This document shows positions 9,165 through 17,304 of a stretch of 64,000 nt of DNA, one piece after another (the first letter of the stretch is position 1; every line of letters starts with the position of its first letter). This DNA is from Treponema sp. GTDB lineage: Bacteria > Spirochaetota > Spirochaetia > Treponematales > Treponemataceae. The DNA lies in NCBI GenBank assembly GCA_017449265.1, contig JAFSJW010000087.1, forward strand, positions 110,713 to 174,712, read 5' to 3'. Position numbers and translations under genes: made by a program. The notes beneath the pieces were generated by a model. It did not search any database. It was not told the DNA's origin and was given only the letters and a program-made list of their open reading frames with translations.

Positions 9165-9225
9165 GTGGTTGTTATGTGGTTACTGCGACCGTCTGTCGGT
9201 CGGAAGGCAGAACCGCAACAACCAC
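9165..9225. terminator. Long imperfect hairpin after the TPR gene
   Basis: GTGGTTGTT (9165-9173) pairs with AACAACCAC (9217-9225). Inside, GTGGTT/AACCGC, CTGC/GCAG and GACCG/CGGTC continue the stem around a TCTGT loop. It begins 10 bases after the TPR stop codon. A weak T-run follows only at about 9233, so it is either a terminator or an independent palindromic repeat. Confidence 0.55.
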
Positions 9226-9259
9226 ATTATACTTTTTGGAAAATCCTCTTTTTTTATTT

Positions 9260-9287
9260 TTGCATTTTTCTTCACTTGTGTTATAAT
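9260..9287 (+). promoter_or_regulatory. Promoter for the MATE transporter
   Basis: TTGCAT at 9260-9265 and a consensus TATAAT at 9282-9287 are spaced by 16 bases. The predicted start near 9294 leaves a leader of about 22 bases before the ATG at 9316. Confidence 0.6.
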
Positions 9288-9315
9288 CTCTCCATAAAAC
9301 CACTAGAAAATAACA

Positions 9316-10674
9316 ATGCGAAAAAATCAGATAGACATGACAACCGGAGCAATTTTTCCGAAATTGGTAAAATTTGCCGTTCCGCTTATATTAAGCTCAG
9401 TTCTCCAGCTTCTTTTCAACGCGGCTGACATTGTTGTTGTCGGGCGTTATGCGGGCGACAACTCCCTTGCGGCCGTCGGCTCGACAAGCTCCATGGTCAA
9501 CCTTATGGTCAATTTTTTCATCGGGCTTGGCGTAGGATGCAATGTCGTCGCAGCGAATTTTCTTGGTGCGGGCAAAAAAGAGGAGCTGAACAAGACAGTC
9601 CACACGACTATGGTTCTGAGCCTAATTGGCGGTGTAATTCTAACCGCAATCGGAATTATTTTTTCAAGGCGGATTCTGATTATCATGTCGTCGCCAAAAG
9701 AAGTCCTTCCGCTATCCACCTTATATCTCAAAGTCTTTTTCGGAGGAATTGTAGCAACTGTCATCTACAACTTTGGAGCCGCACTGCTACGCGCAAAAGG
9801 CGACACAAAAAGACCTCTTTACATTCTTTTGCTGGCAGGAGTCATCAATGTCATACTGAATTTGATTTTTGTCATTTTCTTTCATATGGATGTTGCCGGA
9901 GTTGCATTCGCAACAGTGCTCAGCCAAATCTTCAGCGCGGCTTGCGTCGTTCTTATCCTTGCGCGGGAGGAAGACGAGTTCCGTCTTGATTTCAAAAAGC
10001 TACGCATTGACAGGACGATTCTTGTCAGAATCATAAAAATCGGACTTCCGGCAGGCTTTCAGGGAATGCTTTTCAGCTTCTCCAACATGATTATCCAGTC
10101 AAGCGTCAATTCATTCGGAGCTGTTATGGTGGCGGGAAACAGCGCGGCTCAGAGCATAGAAGGATTTGTCTATATCTCCATGAACAGTTTCGCTCAGGGA
10201 ACGCTCACTTTCGCAAGCCAGAATCTGGGAGCGCAGAAATTTCATCGTATAAGGCAGCTTGTTGCAATCGCAGAATGTATCGTTACTGCAGTTGGGCTTG
10301 TTCTTGGTGTGACGGCACTTTTCTTCGGAAGAAACCTGCTCGGAATTTACTCTTCTAGTGCGGATGTTGTGGATGCAGGAATGCTCCGTCTGAGCGTGAT
10401 TCTTGTGACTTACTGCACATGCGGAATGATGGACTGCATGGCAAGCGCAATTCGCGGGGTGGGGCATTCCGTAATGCCGATGATTGTGACACTGGTGGGA
10501 GCGTGCGGACTTCGCATGGTCTACATTTTCACCTTCTTCCAGATTCCGCGCTTCCACACTTTCAGGAGCATTTTCTATTCGTACCCGCTGAGCTGGATAG
10601 TGACATTCATTTTCCTGACAATAAGTTTTTTGTGGATTATGAAGCGAATCGAAAATCATGGAGCTAATATCTAA
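9316..10674 (+). CDS. MATE family multidrug/Na+ efflux transporter
   Basis: A 452-aa inner-membrane exporter with about 12 hydrophobic segments in two halves. The N-terminal MTTGAIFPKLVKFAVPLILS and the ADIVVVGRYAGDNSLAAVG stretch are typical of the DinF/NorM-related MATE branch, which expels cationic drugs or metabolites using ion gradients. A second start at residue 8 (ATG 9337) is possible, but the basic lead MRKNQID is common in the family. It stands alone between a long hairpin upstream and about 200 bases of AT-rich DNA downstream. The substrate cannot be inferred from sequence. Confidence 0.92.
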   Translation: MRKNQIDMTTGAIFPKLVKFAVPLILSSVLQLLFNAADIVVVGRYAGDNSLAAVGSTSSMVNLMVNFFIGLGVGCNVVAANFLGAGKKEELNKTVHTTMVLSLIGGVILTAIGIIFSRRILIIMSSPKEVLPLSTLYLKVFFGGIVATVIYNFGAALLRAKGDTKRPLYILLLAGVINVILNLIFVIFFHMDVAGVAFATVLSQIFSAACVVLILAREEDEFRLDFKKLRIDRTILVRIIKIGLPAGFQGMLFSFSNMIIQSSVNSFGAVMVAGNSAAQSIEGFVYISMNSFAQGTLTFASQNLGAQKFHRIRQLVAIAECIVTAVGLVLGVTALFFGRNLLGIYSSSADVVDAGMLRLSVILVTYCTCGMMDCMASAIRGVGHSVMPMIVTLVGACGLRMVYIFTFFQIPRFHTFRSIFYSYPLSWIVTFIFLTISFLWIMKRIENHGANI

Positions 10675-10870
10675 AAGTTACCGTTTTTCCCTTTTTCTCA
10701 CTGAATTTAAATAAATGTTGAAAATTCCGCAAAAATGTGTTAATCTTTATATTTATAAGACCGAAAATGCTTTTCCAAAAGAAAAATGACTGATTTTCGT
10801 AATAAGTTCTTCTTCTTGAGGTTTTCGTTTTTTGGCCAAATCTTTTCTTAATCTTATTATAGGAGCAATT

Positions 10871-11572
10871 ATGACTTACACTGCAGAAGTGGAACATATG
10901 TGTCCTTTGGCTAAGGGCGCATATCATGGTCCTGCCCCAATCCCTGAGGAAGGCGAGTGGGTTCAGGTTAAAAAAATCGAAGATGTATCTGGATTCACGC
11001 ATGGTATTGGTTGGTGCGCACCACAGCAGGGTGCTTGCAAACTTTCTTTGAACGTCAAGGACGGTATCATTGAAGAGGCTCTTGTTGAAACAATCGGCTG
11101 CTCAGGCATGACCCACTCAGCTGCTATGGCTTCTGAAATCTTGATTGGAAAGACTTTGATTGAGGCATTGAACACTGACCTTGTTTGCGACGCTATCAAT
11201 ACTGCTATGCGCGAGCTTTTCATGCAGATTGTTTACGGACGCACTCAGTCTGCTTACTCAAAAGACGGTCTCAAAGTCGGAGCTTCTCTTGAGGATTTGG
11301 GAAAGAACCTCCGCTCACAGGTTGGAACTATGTTCGCAACACGCAAGACAGGTCCGCGCTACCTTGAGATGACAGAGGGATATGTTGAGACTTGCGCAAT
11401 CGACAAGGACAACCAGATTATTGGTTACAACTGCATCAATATCGGTAAACTTATGGACGCTCTCAAAGCTGGCGTTGAGCCAAAAGAGGCCATCGAGAAG
11501 GCTCGTACGCACTACGGACGCGTAACGGCTGATCAGGGCATGGTAAAACTCATCGACCCACGCAAAGAGTAA
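10871..11572 (+). CDS. NifU-N-like iron-sulfur scaffold protein, partner of GGGtGRT
   Basis: A 233-aa protein related to the NifU/IscU N-terminal scaffold fold. The segment IGCSGMTHSAAMASEILIGKT parallels the conserved Cys-containing scaffold motif, and other Cys residues lie in GWCAPQQGACK, DLVCDAIN and near the C-terminus, so a metal or Fe-S ligand set is plausible. The start at 10871 is fixed by AGGAGC at 10861-10866; an upstream ATG would add a non-conserved 13-residue lead. It is 17 bases ahead of the GGGtGRT gene and co-transcribed. Codon use (GGT, GCT, CGC frequent) differs from the neighbours and suggests high expression. What it assembles is not known. Confidence 0.85.
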   Translation: MTYTAEVEHMCPLAKGAYHGPAPIPEEGEWVQVKKIEDVSGFTHGIGWCAPQQGACKLSLNVKDGIIEEALVETIGCSGMTHSAAMASEILIGKTLIEALNTDLVCDAINTAMRELFMQIVYGRTQSAYSKDGLKVGASLEDLGKNLRSQVGTMFATRKTGPRYLEMTEGYVETCAIDKDNQIIGYNCINIGKLMDALKAGVEPKEAIEKARTHYGRVTADQGMVKLIDPRKE

Positions 11573-11589
11573 TTAGGAGGAATAGACTT

Positions 11590-12627
11590 ATGGCATTATT
11601 TGAAGATTTCGCAGGCCGCATTCCTCAGGTGAATAAGGCTCTTAAAGAATATGGTTTCAAAGAGGGCGAAGCTGGTCTTAACGAAGCCCGTGACCTCTGC
11701 AAAGCTCGTGGTTTTGACCCGTACGAGATTTGTCAGTCAACACAGCAGATTTGTTTCGAGGACGCAAAATGGGCTTATGTTCTCGGTTCTGCAATCGCTA
11801 TCAAAGAAGCAGAGAAAACTGGTGACAAAACTGGTTCAACTGCCGCATCTAACATCGGTAAAGGCCTTCAGGCATTCTGCTTGCCAGGTTCAGTAGCTGA
11901 TGACCGCAAAGTAGGCTTGGGCCACGGAAACTTGGGCGCGCGTCTTCTTTCTGAGGAGACACAGTGCTTCGCATTCTTGGCTGGTCACGAATCATTCGCA
12001 GCCGCTGAGGGTGCAATCAAAATCGCTGCTAACGCAAACAAAGTTCGCAAGAACAAGCTCCGCGTTATCCTTAACGGTCTCGGAAAAGACGCTGCTCAGA
12101 TTATCAGCCGAATCAACGGATTCACTTATGTTCAGACTAAGTTCGACTATTTCAACGGACAGGGAACTGACAAGGCTCTCACAGTCGTTAAAGAAATCCC
12201 ATATGGTTCAAATCCTGACCGCCTTATCGTAAAATGCTACGGTGCAGACGATGTTCGCGAAGGCGTTGCAATTATGTGGCACGAGGATGTTGATGTTTCT
12301 ATCACAGGAAACTCTACGAACCCGACTCGCTTCCAGCACCCTGTTGCAGGTACATACAAGAAAGAGAGACTCCTTGCAGGAAAGAAGTACTTCTCTGTAG
12401 CTTCTGGTGGCGGTACAGGCCGCACTTTGCATCCTGATAACATGGCTGCAGGTCCTGCTTCATACGGCTTCACAGATACTTTGGGCCGTATGCACTCAGA
12501 CGCTCAGTTCGCAGGCTCTTCATCAGTTCCAGCGCATGTTGAGATGATGGGCTTCATGGGCATGGGCAACAACCCGATGGTAGGCTGTACTGTAGCATGT
12601 GCAGTAGCTGTTGCAGGCTCTTTCTAG
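11590..12627 (+). CDS. GGGtGRT family protein
   Basis: A 345-aa cytoplasmic protein carrying the motif GGGTGRT at residues 273-279, which names its family. Several Cys residues (37, 48, 55, 97, 126) and Gly-rich segments such as GLGHGNLGARLLSEETQCFAF are conserved-looking. There is no signal peptide or membrane segment; the C-terminal GMGNNPMVGCTVACAVAVAGSF is small-residue rich. The family has no firmly established biochemical role known to me; its constant partner is the NifU-like gene directly upstream. An AGGAGGAAT ribosome site (from 11576) precedes the ATG. Codon bias indicates strong expression. A long perfect palindrome follows as the operon terminator. Confidence 0.9.
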   Translation: MALFEDFAGRIPQVNKALKEYGFKEGEAGLNEARDLCKARGFDPYEICQSTQQICFEDAKWAYVLGSAIAIKEAEKTGDKTGSTAASNIGKGLQAFCLPGSVADDRKVGLGHGNLGARLLSEETQCFAFLAGHESFAAAEGAIKIAANANKVRKNKLRVILNGLGKDAAQIISRINGFTYVQTKFDYFNGQGTDKALTVVKEIPYGSNPDRLIVKCYGADDVREGVAIMWHEDVDVSITGNSTNPTRFQHPVAGTYKKERLLAGKKYFSVASGGGTGRTLHPDNMAAGPASYGFTDTLGRMHSDAQFAGSSSVPAHVEMMGFMGMGNNPMVGCTVACAVAVAGSF

Positions 12628-12651
12628 TCAGCAGATAGCTTCTAGAATCTT

Positions 12652-12720
12652 TAACCACAGATTATACGAATTTCGCAGATTATAATCTGTGTCATTCGTG
12701 ACATCTGTGGTTTATTTTTT
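12652..12720 (+). terminator. Long palindromic terminator after the GGGtGRT operon
   Basis: AACCACAGAT pairs with ATCTGTGGTT, ACGAAT with ATTCGT, and the centre is CAGATTATAATCTG. The whole hairpin spans about 60 bases and runs into a T-rich tail (12710-12721). The CACAGAT/ATCTGTG building blocks resemble short palindromic repeats found in unrelated bacterial genomes. Confidence 0.75.
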
Positions 12721-12741
12721 TCGGTTCCTATAGTATTTTGT

Positions 12742-13395
12742 ATGAATATTTTTGTAATCAGACACGGAGAAACTGACTGGAACACGCAGTTCAGGCTTCA
12801 GGGACGGACGGATATTCCTTTGAACGATAACGGCCGGTTTCAGGCAAAAAAAACCGCAGAAGGGCTAAAAGCCGAAGGAATCTGTTTCGACGCTGTTTAT
12901 TCAAGTCCTCTTTGCAGAGCCGTAGAAACAGCAGAAATCTTGAGTGGTTTTTCAAAAGATAAAATCAAAACCGACAATCGTATCATAGAATTTTCTTTTG
13001 GAAAAGCTGAGGGCACAACTCCAGCCGAACGAAAAGAAAATAAAGAGCTTTCTTCGTTCAATGCTTTTTTTGATGATACAAAAAACTATATTGCCCCTCC
13101 TGATGCAGAACCTTTGTCGTCAGCTCTGTTGCGAACAGCTGATTTTTGGGAAAATGAAATAAGACCATTGGAAAACAAATGTAAAAATGTGCTTATTTCA
13201 ACGCATGGAGGCACTTTACAATCGCTCTTATTGCATATTGACGGAAGAGATATTTCTCAGTATTGGAGCGTAAAAATCCCGAATTGCACAGTTAATCTCG
13301 TGTCATTGAAAAATAATGTCTTCAAGCTCGAATATACTGCCCGAACATTTTACAGCGGTGGTTTTTCCGGCGGTGCCGACAGTTTTGCAAACTAG
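12742..13395 (+). CDS. Histidine phosphatase / phosphoglycerate-mutase-like protein
   Basis: A 217-aa cytoplasmic enzyme of the histidine phosphatase superfamily. The catalytic RHGETDWN lies at residues 7-14, the second phosphate-binding Arg in SSPLCRAVETAEI at about 55, and the distal catalytic His in ISTHGGTL at about 155. Such proteins include cofactor-dependent mutases, CobC and broad phosphatases; the substrate cannot be decided here. The -10 box TATAGT at 12729-12734 lies just 7 bases before the ATG and no ribosome site is seen, so a leaderless mRNA is predicted. The sequence is more AT-rich than the operon before it. Confidence 0.85.
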   Translation: MNIFVIRHGETDWNTQFRLQGRTDIPLNDNGRFQAKKTAEGLKAEGICFDAVYSSPLCRAVETAEILSGFSKDKIKTDNRIIEFSFGKAEGTTPAERKENKELSSFNAFFDDTKNYIAPPDAEPLSSALLRTADFWENEIRPLENKCKNVLISTHGGTLQSLLLHIDGRDISQYWSVKIPNCTVNLVSLKNNVFKLEYTARTFYSGGFSGGADSFAN

Positions 13396-13526
13396 ATTCT
13401 ATCCACGCTAAAACAATCTCCGTTATGTTGAAAAACCCGTTAACAATGCGGCTTAGTGCAAACACTAATTCTTAAATCCTGATATTTACAGATTAAAAAA
13501 TCACCTGAAAAAAAAATACTAAAAAA

Positions 13527-13587
13527 CCTATTGACATAATAGGAAAAGAGTAGTATAAATTTATTATAACCTATCAACCTAGTAGGT
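13527..13587 (+). promoter_or_regulatory. Promoter with CCTA-type operator dyads for the LanC-like/cysK operon
   Basis: TTGACA at 13531-13536 and TATAAA at 13554-13559 are 17 bases apart. The -35 box sits in a perfect inverted repeat, CCTATT-gacat-AATAGG (13527-13543). Downstream of the -10, ACCTA repeats at 13569-13573 and 13577-13581 face TAGGT at 13583-13587, forming a second dyad in the transcribed leader. Half-sites on both sides of the promoter suggest repression by a dimeric regulator; an Rrf2-type sulfur regulator is one guess. The leader before the ATG is about 55 bases. Confidence 0.7.
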
Positions 13588-13619
13588 AACTAATATATTT
13601 CTTTTTTAAGGAGAATTAC

Positions 13620-15050
13620 ATGGAAGAAAACATACTTTTCAAGGAATACAATTCCGATGATTATGTGAAGTTTGCAGAAGAGACGGCTTCATGGATAAAA
13701 ACAACAGGCTCGCTCGGAAAATACGGCAGACTCTGGAGCCAGAGCCCTGATTCAAAAGAAGATTTCACTGACTATCCGATGCTCACACCAAAGTCCCTTT
13801 ACGGAGGCTCCGCTGGCGTAGGTCTTTTCTACCTTCGCTTGTATCAGGCCACAAAAAAGAGCGAGTATCTCGAAGAGGCAAAATCAGCCGCAAAAGAAAT
13901 AATCGAAAGTGACGAAGGCTCGGCTTTTTACGAGAGAACCTTGAACGCAAAAGCAAGCGGAGCCTCAAAACTCGTTCATGTAAAAAACATGCCCGGCTGG
14001 GCTGCGGGATACTACAATGGTCCTACAGGAAGCGCGTATCTTGTCTTAAAACTTTTTGAGATTACGGGGGACGAGCTTTACAAAAACTATGTGATTAAAG
14101 TTGCCGATGACCTTCTGAAAGCAAGCAAAAAATCTGAGGACGGAATTTTCTGGAGCGAGCAGAACGATTTATGCGGGGATGCAGGATTCGTGACTTATCT
14201 TGCGGCGATTTACAAGCTCACCGGCGACAAAAAGTATCTTGATTCAGCCGTAAGTTTCGGAAATTTTCTTTTGAGCAAGGGAAAGCCTGCCCCGCGCGGC
14301 GGAAAGTACTGGAATGTCGTTGACTTGACGATTATCGACTTTCCGAAAGATGTTTTCTGGGTAAACAACGCGCACGGAACAAGCGGTGTGGGCTGGATTT
14401 TTGCGATTCTCTACAATATTTCAAAAGAAGAAAAATTCCTGAATGCGGCTAAAGAAGCTGCCAAGTATATTGAAGGAATTGCGGTGGGCGACGAGAATGC
14501 GGTTCTTGTGCCTTATCTGGACAGCCTTGAGCGTGGACCTTCCACAGAGTTCTATTACCTTAGCACATGCCACGGACCTGCGGGAACTTCGCTTTTGTTC
14601 CACATTCTCTACAAAATCACTGGCGAAAAACATTATCTGGACTGGGTTCTTCGTCTGAGCCGCGGAATCATCAAGGCTGGCGCACCAGAGATTTTCAGCC
14701 GTGGTTACTGGCAGAGTCAGGCATTGTGCTGCGGAACTCCGGGGCTGCTCGAACATTTTGTTTCGGTCTACAAGCTCACGAAGAATACGGAATTTCTGGA
14801 ATATGCAAAAAGAGCGGCAAAAACCGTAGTAGGGCAGTCATTCGTTGCGGACGCAGACGGTGACATATATCATCAGAAACCATTGCGAAGATGGAGCGGA
14901 GCCTGGTGGCGGACAATCCCTACGGATGTTCACTCTTACACAGGGCTTTACATTGGAACGGCAGGAAACGCATGGTCGCTTCTTTCGCTTTCGGCAGCCG
15001 AAAAGAACGAAAATCTTATCGAGCTGATTGAATATAACTACTTTAACTAA
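13620..15050 (+). CDS. LanC-like cyclase with CHG/CCG zinc motifs
   Basis: A 476-aa cytoplasmic protein with seven G-x-x-G turns (residues about 62, 134, 186, 253, 319, 372 and 446), matching the seven-fold alpha/alpha toroid of LanC. H252 in NNAHGTSGVGW corresponds to the catalytic His of NisC. C317 in CHGPAG and C370-C371 in CCGTPG correspond to the three zinc ligands; the usual Cys-His is here Cys-Cys, as in the ProcM group of LanM enzymes. LanC proteins add Cys thiols to dehydroalanine or dehydrobutyrine; LANCL relatives add glutathione. No dehydratase or precursor peptide is nearby. AAGGAGA precedes the ATG. It shares an operon with the cysK-like gene 23 bases on. Confidence 0.85.
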   Translation: MEENILFKEYNSDDYVKFAEETASWIKTTGSLGKYGRLWSQSPDSKEDFTDYPMLTPKSLYGGSAGVGLFYLRLYQATKKSEYLEEAKSAAKEIIESDEGSAFYERTLNAKASGASKLVHVKNMPGWAAGYYNGPTGSAYLVLKLFEITGDELYKNYVIKVADDLLKASKKSEDGIFWSEQNDLCGDAGFVTYLAAIYKLTGDKKYLDSAVSFGNFLLSKGKPAPRGGKYWNVVDLTIIDFPKDVFWVNNAHGTSGVGWIFAILYNISKEEKFLNAAKEAAKYIEGIAVGDENAVLVPYLDSLERGPSTEFYYLSTCHGPAGTSLLFHILYKITGEKHYLDWVLRLSRGIIKAGAPEIFSRGYWQSQALCCGTPGLLEHFVSVYKLTKNTEFLEYAKRAAKTVVGQSFVADADGDIYHQKPLRRWSGAWWRTIPTDVHSYTGLYIGTAGNAWSLLSLSAAEKNENLIELIEYNYFN

Positions 15051-15073
15051 AAATACAGAATGGAGAAAAAATT

Positions 15074-16054
15074 ATGGCAAAAATTTACGATTCAATTACA
15101 GAGCTTGTTGGGGACACACCGCTAGTCCGCCTTCACCGTTACGAAAAATCTGAGGACCTTGAGGCAAACATCCTGGGAAAATTCGAATATTTCAACCCGT
15201 CGGGAAGCGTCAAGGACAGGGCAGCTTTGAACATCATCGAGGAAGCTGAAAAACGCGGCGACATTCATCCTGGAATGACTTTGATTGACTACACGAGCGG
15301 AAACACAGGAATCGGCGAGGCGACTTTCGCAAACGCAAAGGGCTACAAGTTCGTGGCCGTCATTCAGCCGCTTGTTTCACAGGAACGCTCGCAAATTCTC
15401 AAAGCTTTGGGTGCCGAACTTTTGCAGGTTACTGATGTTCCGGGCTTCCCGGAGCTTCTTAAAAACGGACTTACGATGACAGCCTTGGAAAAGCTCTTCA
15501 AAGATTTTGCAGCCTCTAAAGGCTGGTACTACTTGAATCAGTGTGCGGACATCAACAATTCTCTGGCTCATGTAAAATCAACTGGCCCTGAAATTTGGGA
15601 AGCGACTGGCGGAAAAGTTGATTATGTTGTCCAGCTCGTAGGAACAGGCGGCACTTTGTCCGGGCTTTCAAAATTCTTCCGCGAAAAAAATCCGAATGTA
15701 AAGATAATCGGAGCCCAGCCTGCAGAGCAGTCAAAGAAAAATCCTAAATTCCCGGAGCGGAATACAATTGACGGAGTCCTGAACTTTGACGGCGTTCCAC
15801 AAGAAAATTATCCGCCGCTTTTCACAAGTTTTGACACAAAATATGACGAGTGCTTTGATGTTGTGGCAGAAGACGCTTACGAAACAGGGCGGAAGCTCGT
15901 CAAAAATGAGGGATTTTTCGTAGGGCAGTCAGCTGGTGCGGCCCTTTGGACAGCAACCCAAATCGCAAAGCGGCCTGAAGCAAAAGGCAAGAACATCATC
16001 GTGATTCTCGCCGACAATGCGTTCAAGTACCTTTCTACGAATATGTACAAATAA
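15074..16054 (+). CDS. cysK: Cysteine synthase family PLP enzyme
   Basis: A 326-aa fold-type II PLP enzyme. The Schiff-base Lys is K47 in NPSGSVKDRA; SGNTG at 75-79 binds the substrate carboxylate; VGTGGTLSG at about 189-197 binds the PLP phosphate. CysK joins O-acetylserine and sulfide through an enzyme-bound aminoacrylate; close relatives make cystathionine or beta-substituted alanines, so substrate is not certain. There is no CBS-domain extension. The ribosome site TGGAGAAA lies just upstream. The pairing with a LanC-like gene is unusual: one enzyme works through a dehydroalanine-like intermediate and the other acts on dehydroalanine in peptides. Confidence 0.88.
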   Translation: MAKIYDSITELVGDTPLVRLHRYEKSEDLEANILGKFEYFNPSGSVKDRAALNIIEEAEKRGDIHPGMTLIDYTSGNTGIGEATFANAKGYKFVAVIQPLVSQERSQILKALGAELLQVTDVPGFPELLKNGLTMTALEKLFKDFAASKGWYYLNQCADINNSLAHVKSTGPEIWEATGGKVDYVVQLVGTGGTLSGLSKFFREKNPNVKIIGAQPAEQSKKNPKFPERNTIDGVLNFDGVPQENYPPLFTSFDTKYDECFDVVAEDAYETGRKLVKNEGFFVGQSAGAALWTATQIAKRPEAKGKNIIVILADNAFKYLSTNMYK

Positions 16055-16080
16055 GAAAATCGGCGGCTGAATGGCAAAAT

Positions 16081-16115
16081 CTGCCGAAACTGCAAGACTG
16101 CGGTCATTTCGGCAG
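16081..16115. terminator. Hairpin between convergent genes
   Basis: CTGCCGAAA (16081-16089) pairs with TTTCGGCAG (16107-16115), with a GC-containing inner stem. It lies between the cysK stop and the convergent glycosyltransferase stop. There is no T-tract, so a bidirectional terminator role is tentative. Confidence 0.5.
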
Positions 16116-16137
16116 GTCCTCCCGCCACATCCGTCAA

Positions 16138-17304
16138 TCACACATAAGAGCTTTTTTCGTAATCGAAATGCTCACTGATGAACGAGCGACTGTTTTCACA
16201 AATACTGGCCTGCATTTTTTCATCGCACGACAAGCCCAGAATTGCTTTCTCGTAGTCAGAAGCATTCTCGCAGTGAATGTATTCCGACCCGGTCTTTGCA
16301 GGGATTCCTTCTATTCCTATGGAATTTGTCAGGACAGGAATTCCTGCGGACATTGCCTCCAGAACCTTGATTTTTATTCCTGCCCCAGAAAGAAGCGGAA
16401 CCACCATGCAGAGAGCTTTCTCAAAATAAGGGGCGGGACTTTCAACAAAGCCCGTAATCCTTATTCTTTCGCTCCTGTATTTTTCAAGAAGCGGGGAGGG
16501 GCTTCCTCCGATTATCGTGAAAGAAAAATCGTCAGGAAGATTTTTAAACACATTCTCGATGAACCAGATTACGCACTCATAATTTTCAGGACGTCCCATT
16601 GCCCCGAAAAAAATTATACTTTTTGAATCTGGCTTTCTTTGCAAAGAAGAATATTTGTCAAAAAAAGGCGGAACGATTTTTACCTTGTTTCTGAACTGGG
16701 GAATAAGCTGCGCGTCTTTTTCGTCAAGAACATCAATCTGGTCGCACAAAGAAAGCCCCGAAATCTCAAGACGCTTTGCAATCTTGTATTTTTTCTCAGC
16801 CTCCCTCCGCTCTTTCTCAGTCTTTTTTAGTTTTGCCTCCCGCTCGAAGCGAAGAAAGCTCACATCCTGCTCGCATCCGATTATTTTTGCGGAAGGAAAG
16901 GCTTTCCTTATATGCCTGGCAAGCACGATGCAATGCGTCCAGTCAAGGATTACCACATCGGGGCTGTAGCCCTGGCTTTTGAGAGCCTTTATTTTCCGCA
17001 CGAAAGCCGCTCCGTCAAGATAGCAGAAAAACGGAAAGCGATTGTGCAACCTCATCACAGTAAGCATCTTGTTAACGCACCGCTGGAAAAAAGTCGGCGG
17101 GCAATCATTCGTAAAAACATACGGAACGGAAAGCCGCTGCTTGTCGAACAGCGTTTTTTCGCGGTTGCTCAGCTTGCAAAGAAGCGTTATGTCGTAATCA
17201 GGCTGCAACTTTGACATATAATAGCAGTTGATTTTTCCGCCCGCCGAATCGTTGTCCCTGAGCGTAGTCCCGAGCGCAAGACCAAGCAGTTTGGGCTTAC
17301 TCAT
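16138..17304 (-). CDS. Glycosyltransferase, GT4 family
   Basis: A 388-aa retaining glycosyltransferase of GT-B fold. The C-terminal half has the sugar-nucleotide-binding pattern: KSIIFFGAMGRPENYECVIW, later PLLSGAGIKIKVLEAMSAGIPV and a Glu-containing loop. The ATG at 17304 is chosen because GGGAGG lies five bases ahead; a farther ATG at 17322 would add six residues. The start overlaps the stop of the upstream transferase as ATGAGTAA, so the two are translationally coupled. A charged region at about residues 150-180 is rich in Glu/Lys. It probably acts on the inner face of the cytoplasmic membrane in surface-glycan assembly; the sugar donated is unknown. Confidence 0.85.
   Translation of the reverse strand: MSKPKLLGLALGTTLRDNDSAGGKINCYYMSKLQPDYDITLLCKLSNREKTLFDKQRLSVPYVFTNDCPPTFFQRCVNKMLTVMRLHNRFPFFCYLDGAAFVRKIKALKSQGYSPDVVILDWTHCIVLARHIRKAFPSAKIIGCEQDVSFLRFEREAKLKKTEKERREAEKKYKIAKRLEISGLSLCDQIDVLDEKDAQLIPQFRNKVKIVPPFFDKYSSLQRKPDSKSIIFFGAMGRPENYECVIWFIENVFKNLPDDFSFTIIGGSPSPLLEKYRSERIRITGFVESPAPYFEKALCMVVPLLSGAGIKIKVLEAMSAGIPVLTNSIGIEGIPAKTGSEYIHCENASDYEKAILGLSCDEKMQASICENSRSFISEHFDYEKSSYV

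Noticed and set aside
13396..13619. Search for a lanthipeptide precursor before the LanC-like gene
   Set aside because: No small ORF with a leader and a Cys/Ser/Thr-rich core and ribosome site was found in this gap or just after cysK.
15051..16137. A riboswitch or T-box controlling cysK
   Set aside because: Only 23 bases separate the two genes and the leader before the LanC-like gene is about 55 bases with operator-like dyads, too short for a known sulfur riboswitch.
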